Origin: Musa acuminata AAA Group
Taxonomy: Eukaryota > Streptophyta > Magnoliopsida > Zingiberales > Musaceae
DNA: 64,000 nt
Assembly: GCF_036884655.1 (NCBI RefSeq)
Contig: NC_088330.1
Coordinates: 34,453,001 to 34,517,000 of the forward strand
Direction: 5' to 3'
The translations under genes were made by a program, and so were the position numbers. The notes below the pieces were generated by a model. It was not told where the DNA came from, searched no databases, and saw only the letters and a program-made list of their open reading frames with translations. Shown piece by piece: positions 12,601 through 25,028 of this stretch. Numbering within the stretch: position 1 is the stretch's first letter; the number at the start of each line of letters is the position of its first letter.

Positions 12601-15600
12601 TTGAGTCTGCTCCATCAAAATGAGGGGCCTATGGAACGACATAATCCCGCTCTTGCCTCTACAAGAGTTCATGTTCTTGAACTCCGTCCAAGGAAAGCTT
12701 CGTGTCTCTGCTCCATGTTCCGTCTTTTATGTCGACTCCCTTCATGCGGCTTGGGCTCTTCACCAAGTTCCACCCAAGTTGTTCTGCTCCTCGATTTGCA
12801 TTGAGTTAATAGTGGCCCTCACACCACCATTTGACAAGTCAACCCTCCGTTGAGTTCGAACTCCACATCGACTCTAAGTGTGCCTTCGTTTGGTGTTGTC
12901 TTAAATTGCTCCCTCACTTGATCTCGTAATGTATCCAACTCATTACCTCATGCGAGATCATGCGACAACTCCTCGTCGCTTGCTCGGCCCGTTGAGCTTT
13001 ATAGAGTTGTTGTCTTGAGACACCCCTCCTTGATATATGTGATCCGTTGCACATGATTCTCCCTTTAGAGAATCGGGACTTATTCCTCTTGGATATTTGC
13101 TTCGTTGGAGTAACTTTTCTCTTCGCATCCTTCCCTCTAGAAATGTTTCGGATACCACCATCCCCTTAGACTAATCCGCCTTACTGAACAAACTATGCAT
13201 TGTTTTGCCCTCGCGAATGCACTTGCTAGATTATGACTGTTCACCAATACAACCCCCGCTACGCCCCTCAAGGCCTAGCAACACACTAAACTTGTTGCAC
13301 ACTTCAGCCTCCTACGAACATATCCTTCTCATGCTGAAGAGAAAGTTTCAATACTCCATGGTGTCGAGCTTCGATCGCCTTGGGATGGCCACGGACAATC
13401 TATCGTCAGCATACAAGCCCTTGTATGAGTAATGAATTCTTTGAGTTAATAATTCCCCTCACCTCGACAAGCTTTGCATAACTCTTTCGATCGTCATGCA
13501 ACCCATCCCTCCTTGCACGATCTCATCCTTTGCCAAGCGTCTTGCTTGCCTTGAGCACCGTCAAAGTTTGGTTGCCAATGTCGAGCCGTAACTTGAACTC
13601 CAACCTTTGTGCACTACACGTTCTTCTCAGCTCGCTTGTCTTCGTGGTGCTTCTCGTATGAAGGATTGACATTCCTCTAAATGTCAATCTCGGATGCCCG
13701 CTCCTCTGAACGACTCTTTTCCCTATATCTCAACATATGTTTCCCCCAAATGGACACACGTGCTGATTGCCCTCAACGCAGGCAGCTAGGTCCCCCACGT
13801 TTACATGCCAAGTGTTTTTTAGTATGCTTGTCCCGCTCTGATACCATATGTCATGGACTTAACTGGTTTTGCCTAAGTCATACGACACCCTTACATATCC
13901 ATCCACAAAGGGTTAGCCTCATCGAAACCTCTTATGGTCTCTTAAAGACCTACAAAAGAAGAGACAGATTAGAGAAAGCGTTTAACTCGAGATCCACATG
14001 CAGTCATTTCAGCAAACACTTGATATGTAATGTAAATTATAAGCATACACTTTGTAAGCTCCGAATGATCACGTGACAAAGGGTCCAAGGTGGTCCAAAG
14101 CAACCAAAAATCCCCACAAGTGCTCACATGACATTGCTACGGAACAAAACAGCAAACCAAACGTTGACACTAGCCTAAAGGCCCATCCAACCTTGTGCCA
14201 CCTGAGTAGCTCCTAGGTGTTGTGCTAGCTGACACTCCGCACCACTCTATGGAGCTAGAAAACCCCCAAAATGACTGCTTGGATGGCTTATTTCTGGGCA
14301 GTTTTGTTGACAACTGCACATAACCTACGTTTACAAGCCAGAAACAACTACAGAAGCCAACTAAAATGAGGTTGTCAAGCCTACTGTATGCCCTCTACAT
14401 GTTGTGCAATGTATGAACAAAACCAAAAGACACGAACATACACGAGCATTACATCGAACACTCTGTTTACAGCTTTGTCCGTGACAAGACGATAATAACT
14501 TACATAGATTCAATAGAGAGACAACAATGATTTTATTATGAAGTTTTACAATCATAATGATAGTTTATTTACAAATCATAGTTGATATAGTTGATTCAAG
14601 ATAAAGATTCAAATAATTATTCATACCATAAAATGGTTTAATGTATAGAACACCAGAAAGAATAGTATATAATGTGATATAATGCTGAGAAAAAAATAAA
14701 AAAATATATTTAATGTATTTGTATTAATATAGTTCTGTATGATCCATGTAGTCCACATCAACATTTCAAATCACGGTTTGGTACCAATACCAGTCCTTGG
14801 TGTGATACCATGAGGTAAGACCAATATGACCAGTTTGGTATAACCAAGATACAATTGCGTTGTGTAATTGTGTTTGATATCTGTTGCAACTCTTGTCGTA
14901 GTAGTAATTTGCCACCACTGTTGCAATGTTCATCACCCACTGTGACTAAAACAGGGTGAAAAGGATATTAGGAGAGAAAAGGATGTGACAGGAAATTGTC
15001 CTTAACCATCTAGGTTATCTCAAACTTGATATGCACTTATTAGTTTTTCATTATCTTGTACTTCACTGATGTGATAATTAGAGAAGCTTCAAAGCTACAT
15101 CTAAGGCCTATCATCATGAAGACTACAAGTGAACAAATTGAATCTTTTCCATGACAAATACATATAAGTTATTTATTATGTTAATAACTTTGTACAATAT
15201 GATTAACATTTATTTTTATTGAATATAAAAATATAAAATTAATAACTATACATTATTTTCATATTACATCTTATACAATTTTTATCTCACATTTTGAATT
15301 TCTCTTTCTAGAATATTAAATAATTTATGAAATGTGGAGATAAAAAATTCTGTTACATTTTTTTCTTAATATCAATACATATAGATTTAATATTTGTATT
15401 ATTATAATTGATTTTTTTCTATCTATTATTCTATTTCTATTCCACTAAACTGATATAATCAATTCTGTCAATCCCAGACATATCATCCCATCTCTAGGCG
15501 ATCTCAATACCAACCTTGCTAACCATGGTGTTCATTGGCATCAAGAAAGCAGCAGTATCTGACAGTAGCAATTATAGTGACAAAAAAATAATTCTTTTAG

Positions 15601-18600
15601 CTTCCTTACTAACTTCTGCTGCCCATCAATCAGGATCAGCTGATTCCATCCATTCTCAGTTGATTCTTAACAGTTATAATGGTGTTCTAGCAATAAGGCC
15701 CAGAAATCAATCAAAAGAGGATCAAGATTTGCAAATGGCAATCCAGATTGTGCAACCAGGCAAACAACACAAGTAATGGATATGATTAAGAAAAATGTTG
15801 AACATGCATATGATTTTGAAAGGAAAGGATGAAGAACATCAACAAAAGCTACAAGTAATGGGTCACTAGGGGCATGACTTGGATCACTACCTTAACTGGA
15901 ATTCTGCCATACCATAAACATGCAAAGATGAAAAAGTGCAGAGATATTATGCTGCTCCAAGGACATCAATACATCACACAAGTGCAGTGGTTTAAGATGA
16001 ATTTGCTTACAGAATGAATAGTAATTTTGCCACCATTTGTCATTCTTTTCTATTGTTTTGTGTGTGCTAAATTAACATTCTTCGTAAATATTTACTTTAC
16101 GAAAGGCATCACCTGTAAATTCAGTATCAAACTCAAGCAAGGAGGCTTCGGCACAAGTACGAACTGACATTGCAAATCCTTTCCTGCTCTCCAACGATCG
16201 TTCAAGATCATTTTTGAATTTATCAAGTGCTTTAGAACGCAGATGTCCTAACATTGCTTGAAAAGCAGGATGCACAAGCTACAAAAGGGAGAAAAAGAAC
16301 ATATGAAAATATTGTTTCTAAACAACTAAGAAATGTTCTCATAGGTATCAGTTAAAGCAGATCCCAATTACCCATTGTTCAATCCAGCATAGACCATCTT
16401 AACTTTATTTGTGCAAGATCTAGAATAATAATGCTATGCATCACTCATAATGTCAAATCTGAGACCTTAGCAAATTCAGAATTTTAAAATTTTTAAATTT
16501 AAAATAGAAATTATGAATGTAAAATATGAAGCTTAGGTTACATCACTTGTAATATGAATTAGAGCCACACAATGATTGCAGAATCAAAAAGAAAAAAGAA
16601 ACACTCAAACCTACAGTAGAAACTATACTAATCAGAAGGCTACCAAGAATTCAAGCTTTCTAAGACACATCACAGAAACTATGGAATCATAAATTTACCA
16701 CAACCGTTGTTTCTCCCAGCATAAATATATTGCATACCAAACAATCTGATAATAAACAAGAGTTGGCAAATTGGTAAGGTTTATGATGCCATCAGCTTAT
16801 ATCATATTCCTAGAATCATCCTCTAAATCCAGAACAAACCTTGCATAATCTTTTACTAGAGCTCCAGCCCAGCATGACACAATCATGATGAGTATCTACC
16901 TTAGATAGAGGCTTTCAGTGTCAGTATACCAACAAGTATTGTGCTGCATGTTTCATTCCAATCATGGAGCAATACTGAAACTTTCAGTATCCAGATGCAC
17001 TGGAAGAACACGTAAAATTCAGTTTTTTCCTCTTGTATTACTGCATGCTTTAGCAAATTTAGATTGGAAAATTGAACCAATATCAATACGAAAAAATTTA
17101 ACTGTAAGACTGTCTAAAAAACCCACATTATAGTGTTTCTTTTTTTCTTTTCTCTTTGGTTTGAAAAAGTGGTTCATCCCTCATGGCAGGCATCTCCCTT
17201 GGACTAAAGCATGACTGAAGAATAATATCAAGTAATATTCCACTGGAATCAGAACAAGTAATATTCATCTCTTCTTATCCTCTCCGATGTATCTGTTTTC
17301 TTTTCCCAGCATCTTTGCATTGCGGTAATTAGCATCAGCCCATGTCTGCAACATATACAACACCAACCCTCCCTGTATCTGCACCGGAACATACTAGATT
17401 ATGTCTCACCTGTCAACTCACATGACATGTTATAGAAACAAAGTCAGCCCAAGACTGGCTTTAGCATCCTGCAAACTGGCAGATCCATCATATCTATGCC
17501 ACATGTGCCAGTATATGTCCATGATACATAACACTCTAATTGGACCCAGTATGGGATACAAGTGCCTGAGCAATAAAATTGCTTTATCTCAACAGACCGT
17601 TTTTCTTCATTGTACAAATTTATCTAGCCAAAATGTTCAAAACCAAACAGCCAATTATGTCAAAGTTTCTGCTTCCAAGATTTGCAAGGAAATGAGCAAT
17701 TTCCTAACAACATGAAACTTGACAACACCAGCAACTTATCATCACAAATTGACAAGGCCATATCTCATTTTGCTAACAGTACATATAAATAATTAACACC
17801 ACTATCCTAGCAACCAAAATAACAAAATAGAAACAGCCTAGTCTCTGTTTGTGCCAAAAAAGATCCACTCAAACAACAATTTAGAAAGGAAGTTTTAGAA
17901 GAATTTGAATCAGACATCATCTTACGTGCAGTGCTTTGGACTCTAATTGTTGTCGTTTTGCGGTTCTAACACCATCATCAAAGTAGAAAGTTTCCATGTC
18001 ATATCTACAAAAATACAAGTAGATAAGTTATGAGTAAAGATTAGAACCAAATAAACAAAACTACAGAATTGATGTGGTTGATGTGAACTGGGAAGATAGT
18101 AACATTTTAATACTATGACATAATGAAAAGAGTAAAGCTACAATACTCTACCAATCAAAATAACCAAACTGCAAAAGTTGAGTCTCAAATTAATGAAGTA
18201 TCCAAGACAAAGTCATTGACAGAGGACCATTATACCAAAAAGAATAATGAAAACATGGGAGTTTTTGGAATAAGTCATCGACAGAGAAACTATAAACCCA
18301 AATAAATGAACAAAAAATCACCTCAGTCACACAAACGGAAGTTGTATGATCAGCAAAATCATAAGTCAATCAGATTGGAATAGTATCCTTTATATTAGAA
18401 ATGACACAAATAGCTTGCCAAATTTCAGCCATAGAACAGATTTATCCTATCTAATGATGAGCAATGCATTTTCACTTACTTGGATGCTTCCTGAAATAGT
18501 AGTCTATTTCTTGTTAAGAGGAAAAGGCACAAATTTGCTAGTCTCTAAAAATAAACTAATTATAAAGGAACATAGATATAGTCGACTTTGCAAGAGACTA

Positions 18601-19867
18601 ACTCAGATAGGTATGCATCAAGGATGGAATCAAGCTTCCTCCCAAAGCCTGATACTGAGCCAGCTTGAACGGATGCCTCCAACGCCAACCAACCCTAACA
18701 TTACATTTAAAATGTCATCTAAATATTGAGCAGCTTTTTCAAAACAATAAAGAACCACTCACAACAAGTAACAACCTTATCCGAAGTCAAACATCTGAGT
18801 TTTTCATTTGCAATCTCTTCGCACCTAACTGTTGCAACCATTATCTAACAAGTACATCAAAGAGAATAAGTGGGCAGAAGTAGAAAAAAGAACTTTTCTG
18901 ACTACTTAGCATGTCACAACAATGGTAGACACCTTATGAGCAGGAAGGTCAAGGTCCTTATTTTCTCGTATAACTTTCCAAATCTGCTGTACGCTAATGG
19001 AAAATCCTGAAGCAGGAACAACACCTCGTCTATCACCTGCAAGACCCCCTGGGGCAATAGAATGGAAAAAGCGCTGCCTTAGTTGTGCAACCTGCATGAG
19101 ACAACAATAGAGAAAAGCTATCAGACCAGCAATAGATAATTTGACACAGCAAAGTAAATTGCAAACACTAACTAATGTCATACAGATAATAAATATTTTT
19201 GATGTAGTACTCGCTGTATACCTGTTCTTTAAATAGTTCTTCCTTCTCTTCATAACTGGCCAATGCTGTAACCTCCACCTTCATCACAGACAGTTATGTA
19301 TCAAAATAAATAGGTCAAAGTTTTACATGGCATATCAATGCACTCACATTGAAAAATTCACTCAGTAGTGTTTCCTTGTGTGCCTGAGGCCTATAAACAG
19401 TATCCCAAATCTAAAAAGAATAATAACCACCAAAACATTGTCAATTAAAAATAAATAAATGCATATAACAAAATTATACAACCAATTGAGTCTTAAGCAC
19501 AGAATCATACCTTCTGGATGTCTTCCCTTAGTACTTGTTCTAAATGTTCCAATGGAGTCTACGAAAAAGAAAATGCAAGAAATTATTTTCTGAATCATAT
19601 GTGACGGTAGCAAGTTGAAAGCAATGAAAACACGCAAGTGACTGTCCAAGAATGCCAACCTTCGTTTTGTCACGGATAACAAACAACAAGGTTGTCTTGC
19701 GAGGACTGAATAACCGCATCATAGCCTGAAAAGGTACACAAATTTATCATAATTAATAAGAAGGGAGAGATGTCATTTTCACCGAAAGCAATGAAGACTA
19801 AGGTTCGCAATTTCGTACCATACCGACGTATCGAGTTCAGCTCGGTACGGTACGAACATACCGCTCA

Positions 19868-19941
<74 letters not shown>

Positions 19942-20407
19942 ATGTTAAAAAATAAAAAAAGGGCGACATCGCCTCGTTTCTTCTCCCCACGTGGGGAGAA
20001 GAACCTCGTTTTCTTCTCCCCACGCGGATGAGGAGAACTCAACGACGACGGCAAGGCCTCGTCGCCTTAGATGAGGAGGCGACATCTCATCTACGACGAC
20101 CGGTGAGGGAGGGCGGCGATGGATCAGGATCATCGAGAAAGAGCGACATCGAATCTCCAGGTTCTCCCTTTTCTTCTCCCTCTTCTTCCTTCTCCCTCGG
20201 CTAATACCACCCGGTAGCGGGCGACAACAATCAAAATCGATCGTTACCGACTGATTTTGGGCGGTAACGGCGCGGAAATAGCCCCAATTGACGGTACCGC
20301 CTGGTAGTGGGCGATCCGTGTACCAGTCTACTGGTGGACCAGAACGTACCGCCCAGTACAGGCGGTATCATTCGAAATTAAAATCCTTGATGAAGACTAC
20401 TTGAAAA

Positions 20408-20450
<43 letters not shown>

Positions 20451-21099
20451 TGTCATCAAAAATAAGAGGAGAGATGTGATTTTCACGGGAAGGTATGTAA
20501 CCACCTGAAACACCATCTTTAAAAGAGGCCTATTAGCAGCATGCTCCCGACCAATATCATGGCACCACCTGTATGATTTAAATGCACATATCATCAATGA
20601 GTAATGGGAAACACTAGCTAAATAAACAACTCTCAGCTCAATGCAGTAGACCTTGAAAAGAGTATGGAATAAAGAAAATATACATCACATACGAAAAAGG
20701 TTGACACCTACTCACATATTGATGAGTACAATATCAGAAATAGCCAAAGCAAATAGGGCACTTTGTTTCTCAAAGGCAGTATCATCCTGAAATTGATAAG
20801 GTATTATAGGCATGAGACAGTACAGAAGCAAAAGTATTAATAATGCCATAAACATTATGCATGACAAATAAAGTCAAATTTTATACAAATAACAATGCTG
20901 GTATTAATGGTCATTAGTGACCAAATGGAATATTTGAAATATATGCAAACAAAATAAAGTTAAATTATATATGCATCCAACTGTAGCACAAATAATCAAA
21001 TATTGAAATTTCGTACTGTACCGGTATATCGAGTTTTGCTCGGTACGTTACGATAATACGATATGGGAGTACCGAGCGGTACGCCAGGGCATACCGAAT

Positions 21100-21148
<49 letters not shown>

Positions 21149-21791
21149 GAAAAATCTAAAAAGGAGGCATATGCTACCTCGGCGACGTCGCCTCCTCTTC
21201 TCCTCGTCGCCTCAGACAAAGAAAAGAACGCAGTCTCCTTCATCTCCTTATATGCGGCGTTCGGCAAAGAAGGCGGTGAAGATGGTGAAGGCCGCAAACA
21301 TCTCCGACCTTTGGCGAAGAACGCGGCGAAGAAGATGCTGCAAAATTGCAGACGAGGTGACGAAGGAGACCGCCTCTTCCGCTGCTCTAGCCGCCGCCTG
21401 GTCGTTACCTCCTGGATCAGGATCGTCGAGGGAGGGCGACGCCAGATTGGGGCACGTCGAGGTTCTCCCAATTCTCCCTCTTCTTCGAACACTCTCTCTT
21501 TCTTCTTCCTTCTCTCTAGGCGCTTCTTCTTCCCTCATCGCACCAGGCTGATATCGCCCGATACAGCCCTGTATCGTTCGATACGAGGCTATATCAACTG
21601 TTTCGCCCGATAGCGGGCGGTTCGCATACCTGTCTACTAGCGAACCAGTACATACCACCCAGTACGGGTGATATCATTCGAAATTTAAAACTTTGCAAAC
21701 AACTACAACAATGAGGATAGAATCAAGGTTCGTAATTTCGTATCGTACTAGTGTTTCGAGCTTTGCTCGGTACGGTTCGGTACAGGCATAC

Positions 21792-21879
<88 letters not shown>

Positions 21880-24212
21880 AGAAAAGAGGTGTACTTTACC
21901 TCGATGACGCGACGAGGAGAAGATCGATCTTCTCCTCATATGCGGCGTTCGATGAGGGCGTCGAAGGCCGTAGATGCCTCCGGCCTTCGGCAAAGAACGC
22001 GATGAAGAAAAAGCTGAGGAGAAGATAACTCCTCCCAGTTTGGTCACTATTGCCACATCATGATTTGTACCAATAGGTATGGGCACATTCCAACACACCA
22101 TATGCCCCACTATACTGGTACTGGACCAATAAGTTGGTTTTGATCCCAAATGTAACAACTCAGGCCTAATAAGTTAATTGACCTATCAACTTCATTTGGT
22201 CCAAACCATTAACCAAAATACTTAAGTTAAGGTTGATAGTAATACATTCGTCAAACCCTTATAAGTCAATCTTAATCTTGCGCACTTCCGTTGTGGGACT
22301 GAACGGGATGTTAGAGAATAGGCTTCCTTAGGCTAGGCTACACTTTTCCTGGATTGAACTTCTGTAAACAAAAAGTGAAAGTAGGAGAGAGTGAATGAAT
22401 TCCTCTAGACTTGTAGAGGGAAGAGAGTAGAAGTGACTTCAGGGCCTAGTTCAGACACATTCAGGTGCAAGGAATAAACGTTGCAAATCTGGCATGCTAC
22501 TGGAACTCTAGACTAGGAGTTTCCAAAATTTCAACTATAGAAAATGCTCAGCAGCCAATCTAGTTACAAAATTTCCTCCCAAGAAAGTAATCTTTTTTTC
22601 TGGTTGAACTTTCTGCCACCTTATATCCCAGGAGTTGTTTGCAAACTTTATATATGATGGTAAGTGACAGAAGGAAGAAATTTTCTGGAGTTATTATAGT
22701 CACCTCTCCTCTTTCTCTCGCATCTGTTCCCTCCAAGTCCAAGATAATCGTGCAAGGCTCAATGCCAACACCTTTCGCTATCCAAATGCCTTTAGTAGTT
22801 TGACTCCTGCAGAAAAAGAAAACAATCTATCAACATACTCTAAACAAGGCAGAACAAAGTAGTAGTTATACCTTCCTTTAAAGGCATCCATCTCCCTGAA
22901 GTTGGTGCCAAAGAGATGATTCAAAAGGGTGCTTTTCCCTGAACCATGTAAAATAGAAGCATTTAACTAGCTCCAAAATCTCCATAAGAAAAAAACTCAG
23001 AGATTGAATAATACAGGAAAGCAACAACTCATCACTTATCCACAACTTGTGATGTTAAAATAATCAAGTAATTGCAATCTTCCCATCTCATCTCTAATAG
23101 GCGTGTATCGGTTGGAAAATGCAACAGAGGGAGACTCTATGCCATGACGTACCACTTGGTTTGTACCCTCTTCCTACTAGAACCACTAAGCATTCAAGAT
23201 TCGTGCCAACAGAATCTCATACAATACACAACGTTTTGCGCTAGAATGAAACCAAGACGATATTACTTCATTAACAAAGCAATGTCAGATTTAGCACTTG
23301 TAGATTTCGAACGGTGAAAGAATGTGATGACTTAGTCTTTGATGGTTAGTGTCTCAAGGCAGCCTTGCTAGGCTATGGACATAATAACAAAAAATTATCG
23401 TTGGTGAAATTGACAAAGCAAATTCAAATCCAAGAAACCCTTTCTTGACAACACGCCAAGAATCCACCATTATGATGCACCGCTCCCGCTTCCGTATCCA
23501 AATCCGTAATGCATCTCAAAGCACTCTACGAAAAAGGATAATTAGTAGCGGTTGACGATTATTAGCGAGAGAGCGGTTACAAACAAAACCATGAAACCCT
23601 TTCTTCTTCAAGAAACCCAAGAGATGACACGCCAACAAAGGACGATTCTTTGCAAGAGGGCGGCAATGGTGAAACCAAGAAACCCAAGAGATGACACGCC
23701 AACAAGGCTCAACACAGAGGGGGGAATCTTTGCTACAGTGCGGCAATGGTGAAACCAAGAAACTCTTTCTTGACGACACCCAAAAGGTTCCACCATTAGA
23801 AAAAAAGAAACCGAAATTGGCGTGGTTATGACGGACTCCCAAACCCGAAAACAACGCAAAAAAAGGCTATGCCCTCAGGAATCCACCATTAAAAATCCCA
23901 AAAAGTGTAGAGAGTTGAATTTGACCGGCAAAGGTCAAAACCAAGAAACGAGTTTTAAAACCCTTGCTTGACCACACCCTCAAGAATCCACCATCAGAAA
24001 AAGAATCACAAGAACTCGGTGCATCTCGAAACGAAACGGGAACGGGGGAGGCGGCCGGACTCACCGCTGCTCTGAGGGCCTATGATGGAGACGACGGCGT
24101 AGGAGAGGCCATAGTTGGCGAGTTTCACGGCCTTGAGGAACCGGTCGAGACCGTCGACATTGAAGGCGCGGTTCACGTCGATGAGCTGCGTGGCGGCGCA
24201 GTCTTCCCCCAT
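6648..24212 (-). CDS. RHD3: ROOT HAIR DEFECTIVE 3 / SEY1-type dynamin-like GTPase (ER membrane fusion)
   Basis: Complete gene, 22 coding exons on the minus strand: 24212-24065, 22938-22872, 22806-22704, 20786-20716, 20568-20505, 19725-19660, 19558-19511, 19410-19348, 19278-19222, 19091-18933, 18844-18776, 18694-18603, 18004-17926, 16278-16101, 9823-9699, 9586-9324, 9250-9154, 9026-8868, 8782-8678, 7537-7443, 7324-7228, 6812-6648. Joined they give 789 residues in one frame; the family is usually about 800. The GTPase domain has the P-loop GPQSSGKST at residues 45-53, split by intron 1, the switch motif DLEGTD in exon 3 and the RD guanine motif (VIRDKTK) in exon 6. A long helical region follows. 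A two-segment membrane hairpin ([17 protein letters not shown], then [17 protein letters not shown]) lies at about residues 678-731, followed by a short Ser/Gln-rich cytosolic tail. The family fuses ER tubules and supports root-hair growth. Introns 3, 5 and 14 carry transposable elements. Whether this is RHD3 itself or an RHD3-like paralogue is unsure. Confidence 0.95.
10076..10719 (-). repeat. 3' LTR (in element orientation)
   Basis: This is the partner of the LTR at 13849-14486. It aligns collinearly from the first bases (cggacttagctgattttgcc here against tggacttaactggttttgcc there) to the end GTCCGTAACA against GTCCGTGACA. Short ORFs inside it are not genes. Confidence 0.82.
10720..10732 (-). 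other. polypurine tract of the LTR element
   Basis: On the minus strand a purine-rich run (AAGTGGGGGAGA) sits directly before the LTR that begins TGTTACGG. Position and composition match a plus-strand primer for reverse transcription. Confidence 0.7.
12070..12975. repeat. tandem duplication, unit about 453 bp, inside the LTR element
   Basis: The block from about 12070 to 12522 recurs at about 12523 to 12975 with few changes. Both copies hold the landmarks atgttatagggct, agttgagtctgctccatcaa and catgcggcttggg at a constant 453-base offset. The paired short ORFs at 12088 and 12541 come from this duplication. Confidence 0.85.
13832..13846 (-). other. primer-binding site (tRNA-iMet type)
   Basis: Read on the minus strand this is TGGTATCAGAGCGGG, the usual plant LTR-element sequence complementary to the 3' end of initiator methionine tRNA. 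It starts two bases inside the LTR end, as expected. It fixes the orientation of the element. Confidence 0.85.
13849..14486 (-). repeat. 5' LTR (in element orientation)
   Basis: This copy adjoins the primer-binding site, so it is the upstream LTR of the minus-strand element. It is 638 bp against 644 bp for its partner and differs from it at many sites, which indicates an old insertion. Many differences are CG in the partner against TG or CA here. Confidence 0.82.
19801..20389. mobile_element. (TA)n-bearing inverted-repeat element, copy A (RHD3 intron 5)
   Basis: The element starts aaggttcgcaatttcgtacc and ends with the inverted relative cgaaattaaaatccttg. The 10-base sequence atgaagacta flanks it directly on both sides (19791-19800 and 20390-20399). 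Inside are a (TA)n tract, then GC-rich sequence with ggtagcgggcg and gtaccgcccagtac motifs. It has no coding capacity. Target-site length and short ends suggest a Mutator-type MITE, but that class is inference. Confidence 0.65.
21000..21687. mobile_element. (TA)n-bearing inverted-repeat element, copy B (RHD3 intron 3)
   Basis: This is a relative of copy A: gaaatttcgtactgtaccgg at the left, (TA)n at 21102-21143, and an end with ccagtacgggtgatatcattcgaaat. Its flanks (caaataat left, caaacaac right) are only loosely similar, so no clean target duplication is seen. The overlapping ORFs on both strands at 20965-21658 are composition artefacts of this GC-rich element. Confidence 0.6.
21725..22030. 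mobile_element. (TA)n-bearing element, copy C, apparently truncated (RHD3 intron 3)
   Basis: It begins aaggttcgtaatttcgtatc, like copy A, with a (TA)n tract at 21798-21876 and the same type of GC-rich stretch after it (catatgcggcgttcg also occurs in similar form in copy B). The right terminus with ccagtacggg is missing, so this copy is cut short. It starts about 40 bp after copy B. Confidence 0.55.
23600..23790. repeat. short tandem repeats in RHD3 intron 1
   Basis: The phrase caagaaacccaagagatgac recurs at 23609 and 23676, with a weaker third copy at 23756 (caagaaactctttcttgacg). Units are about 67 and 80 bp. Related fragments continue to about 24000 (aatccaccatta). Confidence 0.6.
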
Positions 24213-24963
24213 CTCGACGACCTACTGCCGCCACCTCCGCCTCAATCGAACGACCCGGCGCTGGGGTTTGGGCTGCGAGAACATGGAGGGGAGAGAAAGA
24301 GGGATAAAAGGGTGAGGGGAGGAGGATCGCGTGTTAAGGGGGGCAGGGTCCGGGGTGGGTCGGGGGCAGGGGCCGGAGGGCTGCAGAGGTGACGGGAAGA
24401 GGAAGGAACGGCTCATATCGCAGTAGCATGAGCGCGCTTTGTAGCGCAATTCGTGAAGAAAGAACGTATTGTAGGAATATAATAATAGTAATAATAATAA
24501 TAATAATAATTTGACGTTGAAGTCTTCTGCACTAACTGACACAACCTGTTATTATAAAAGACTATAGCTAAAAAAATAAAAAATCAAAAATAAAATAAAA
24601 GGCTATAGCGGATGTTTTTGCATTTGAGCTCCTCACCTTTTGTTATTAGAAAAGAAAAAAAAAAAATATATATATATATATATGTTGATTTTGTATAAAA
24701 AATTATATTATTATGATGAAGATATTGAAGTAGATATACGAAGTTATTAAAAAATATAAATATATATTTAGAATGATATGAAAAACGTTATAATTAAGAG
24801 ATATGAGATAATTTTTAAAAATTATTTTTAATAAAATTTGAGCTCAGGAGTTTATGATAAATTGTAAAAAAATTTACCAGCTAAACTAGTTGATACTTTT
24901 AAATTATTTTTTTATTTACTTCTTTAATTTTCATAGTAAGCAAACAATTAGCTTTTTAAGAAC

Positions 24964-25028
<65 letters not shown>

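Larger units (their letters stand above)
10076..14486 (-). mobile_element. non-autonomous LTR retrotransposon inside RHD3 intron 14
   Basis: Two direct repeats of about 640 bp bound this 4.4 kb block. Each begins TATCAYGGACTT-like or TGTCATGG and ends GTCCGTRACA on the plus strand. A primer-binding site matching the initiator-Met tRNA type and a purine tract put the element on the minus strand, the same sense as the host gene. The interior (10720-13848) has no long ORF and no recognisable gag, protease, RT or integrase, so it is non-autonomous or decayed. A 4-base direct repeat, agac, flanks it (10072-10075 and 14487-14490). The superfamily cannot be assigned. Confidence 0.85.

Noticed and set aside
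12028..13161. Several short ORFs inside the LTR element
   Set aside because: They are parts of the 453-bp duplication and show no gag or pol motif; called as element sequence.
20965..21658. ORFs of 126-175 codons on both strands
   Set aside because: They run through the (TA)n tract (poly Tyr-Ile) and the GC-rich part of a transposable element.
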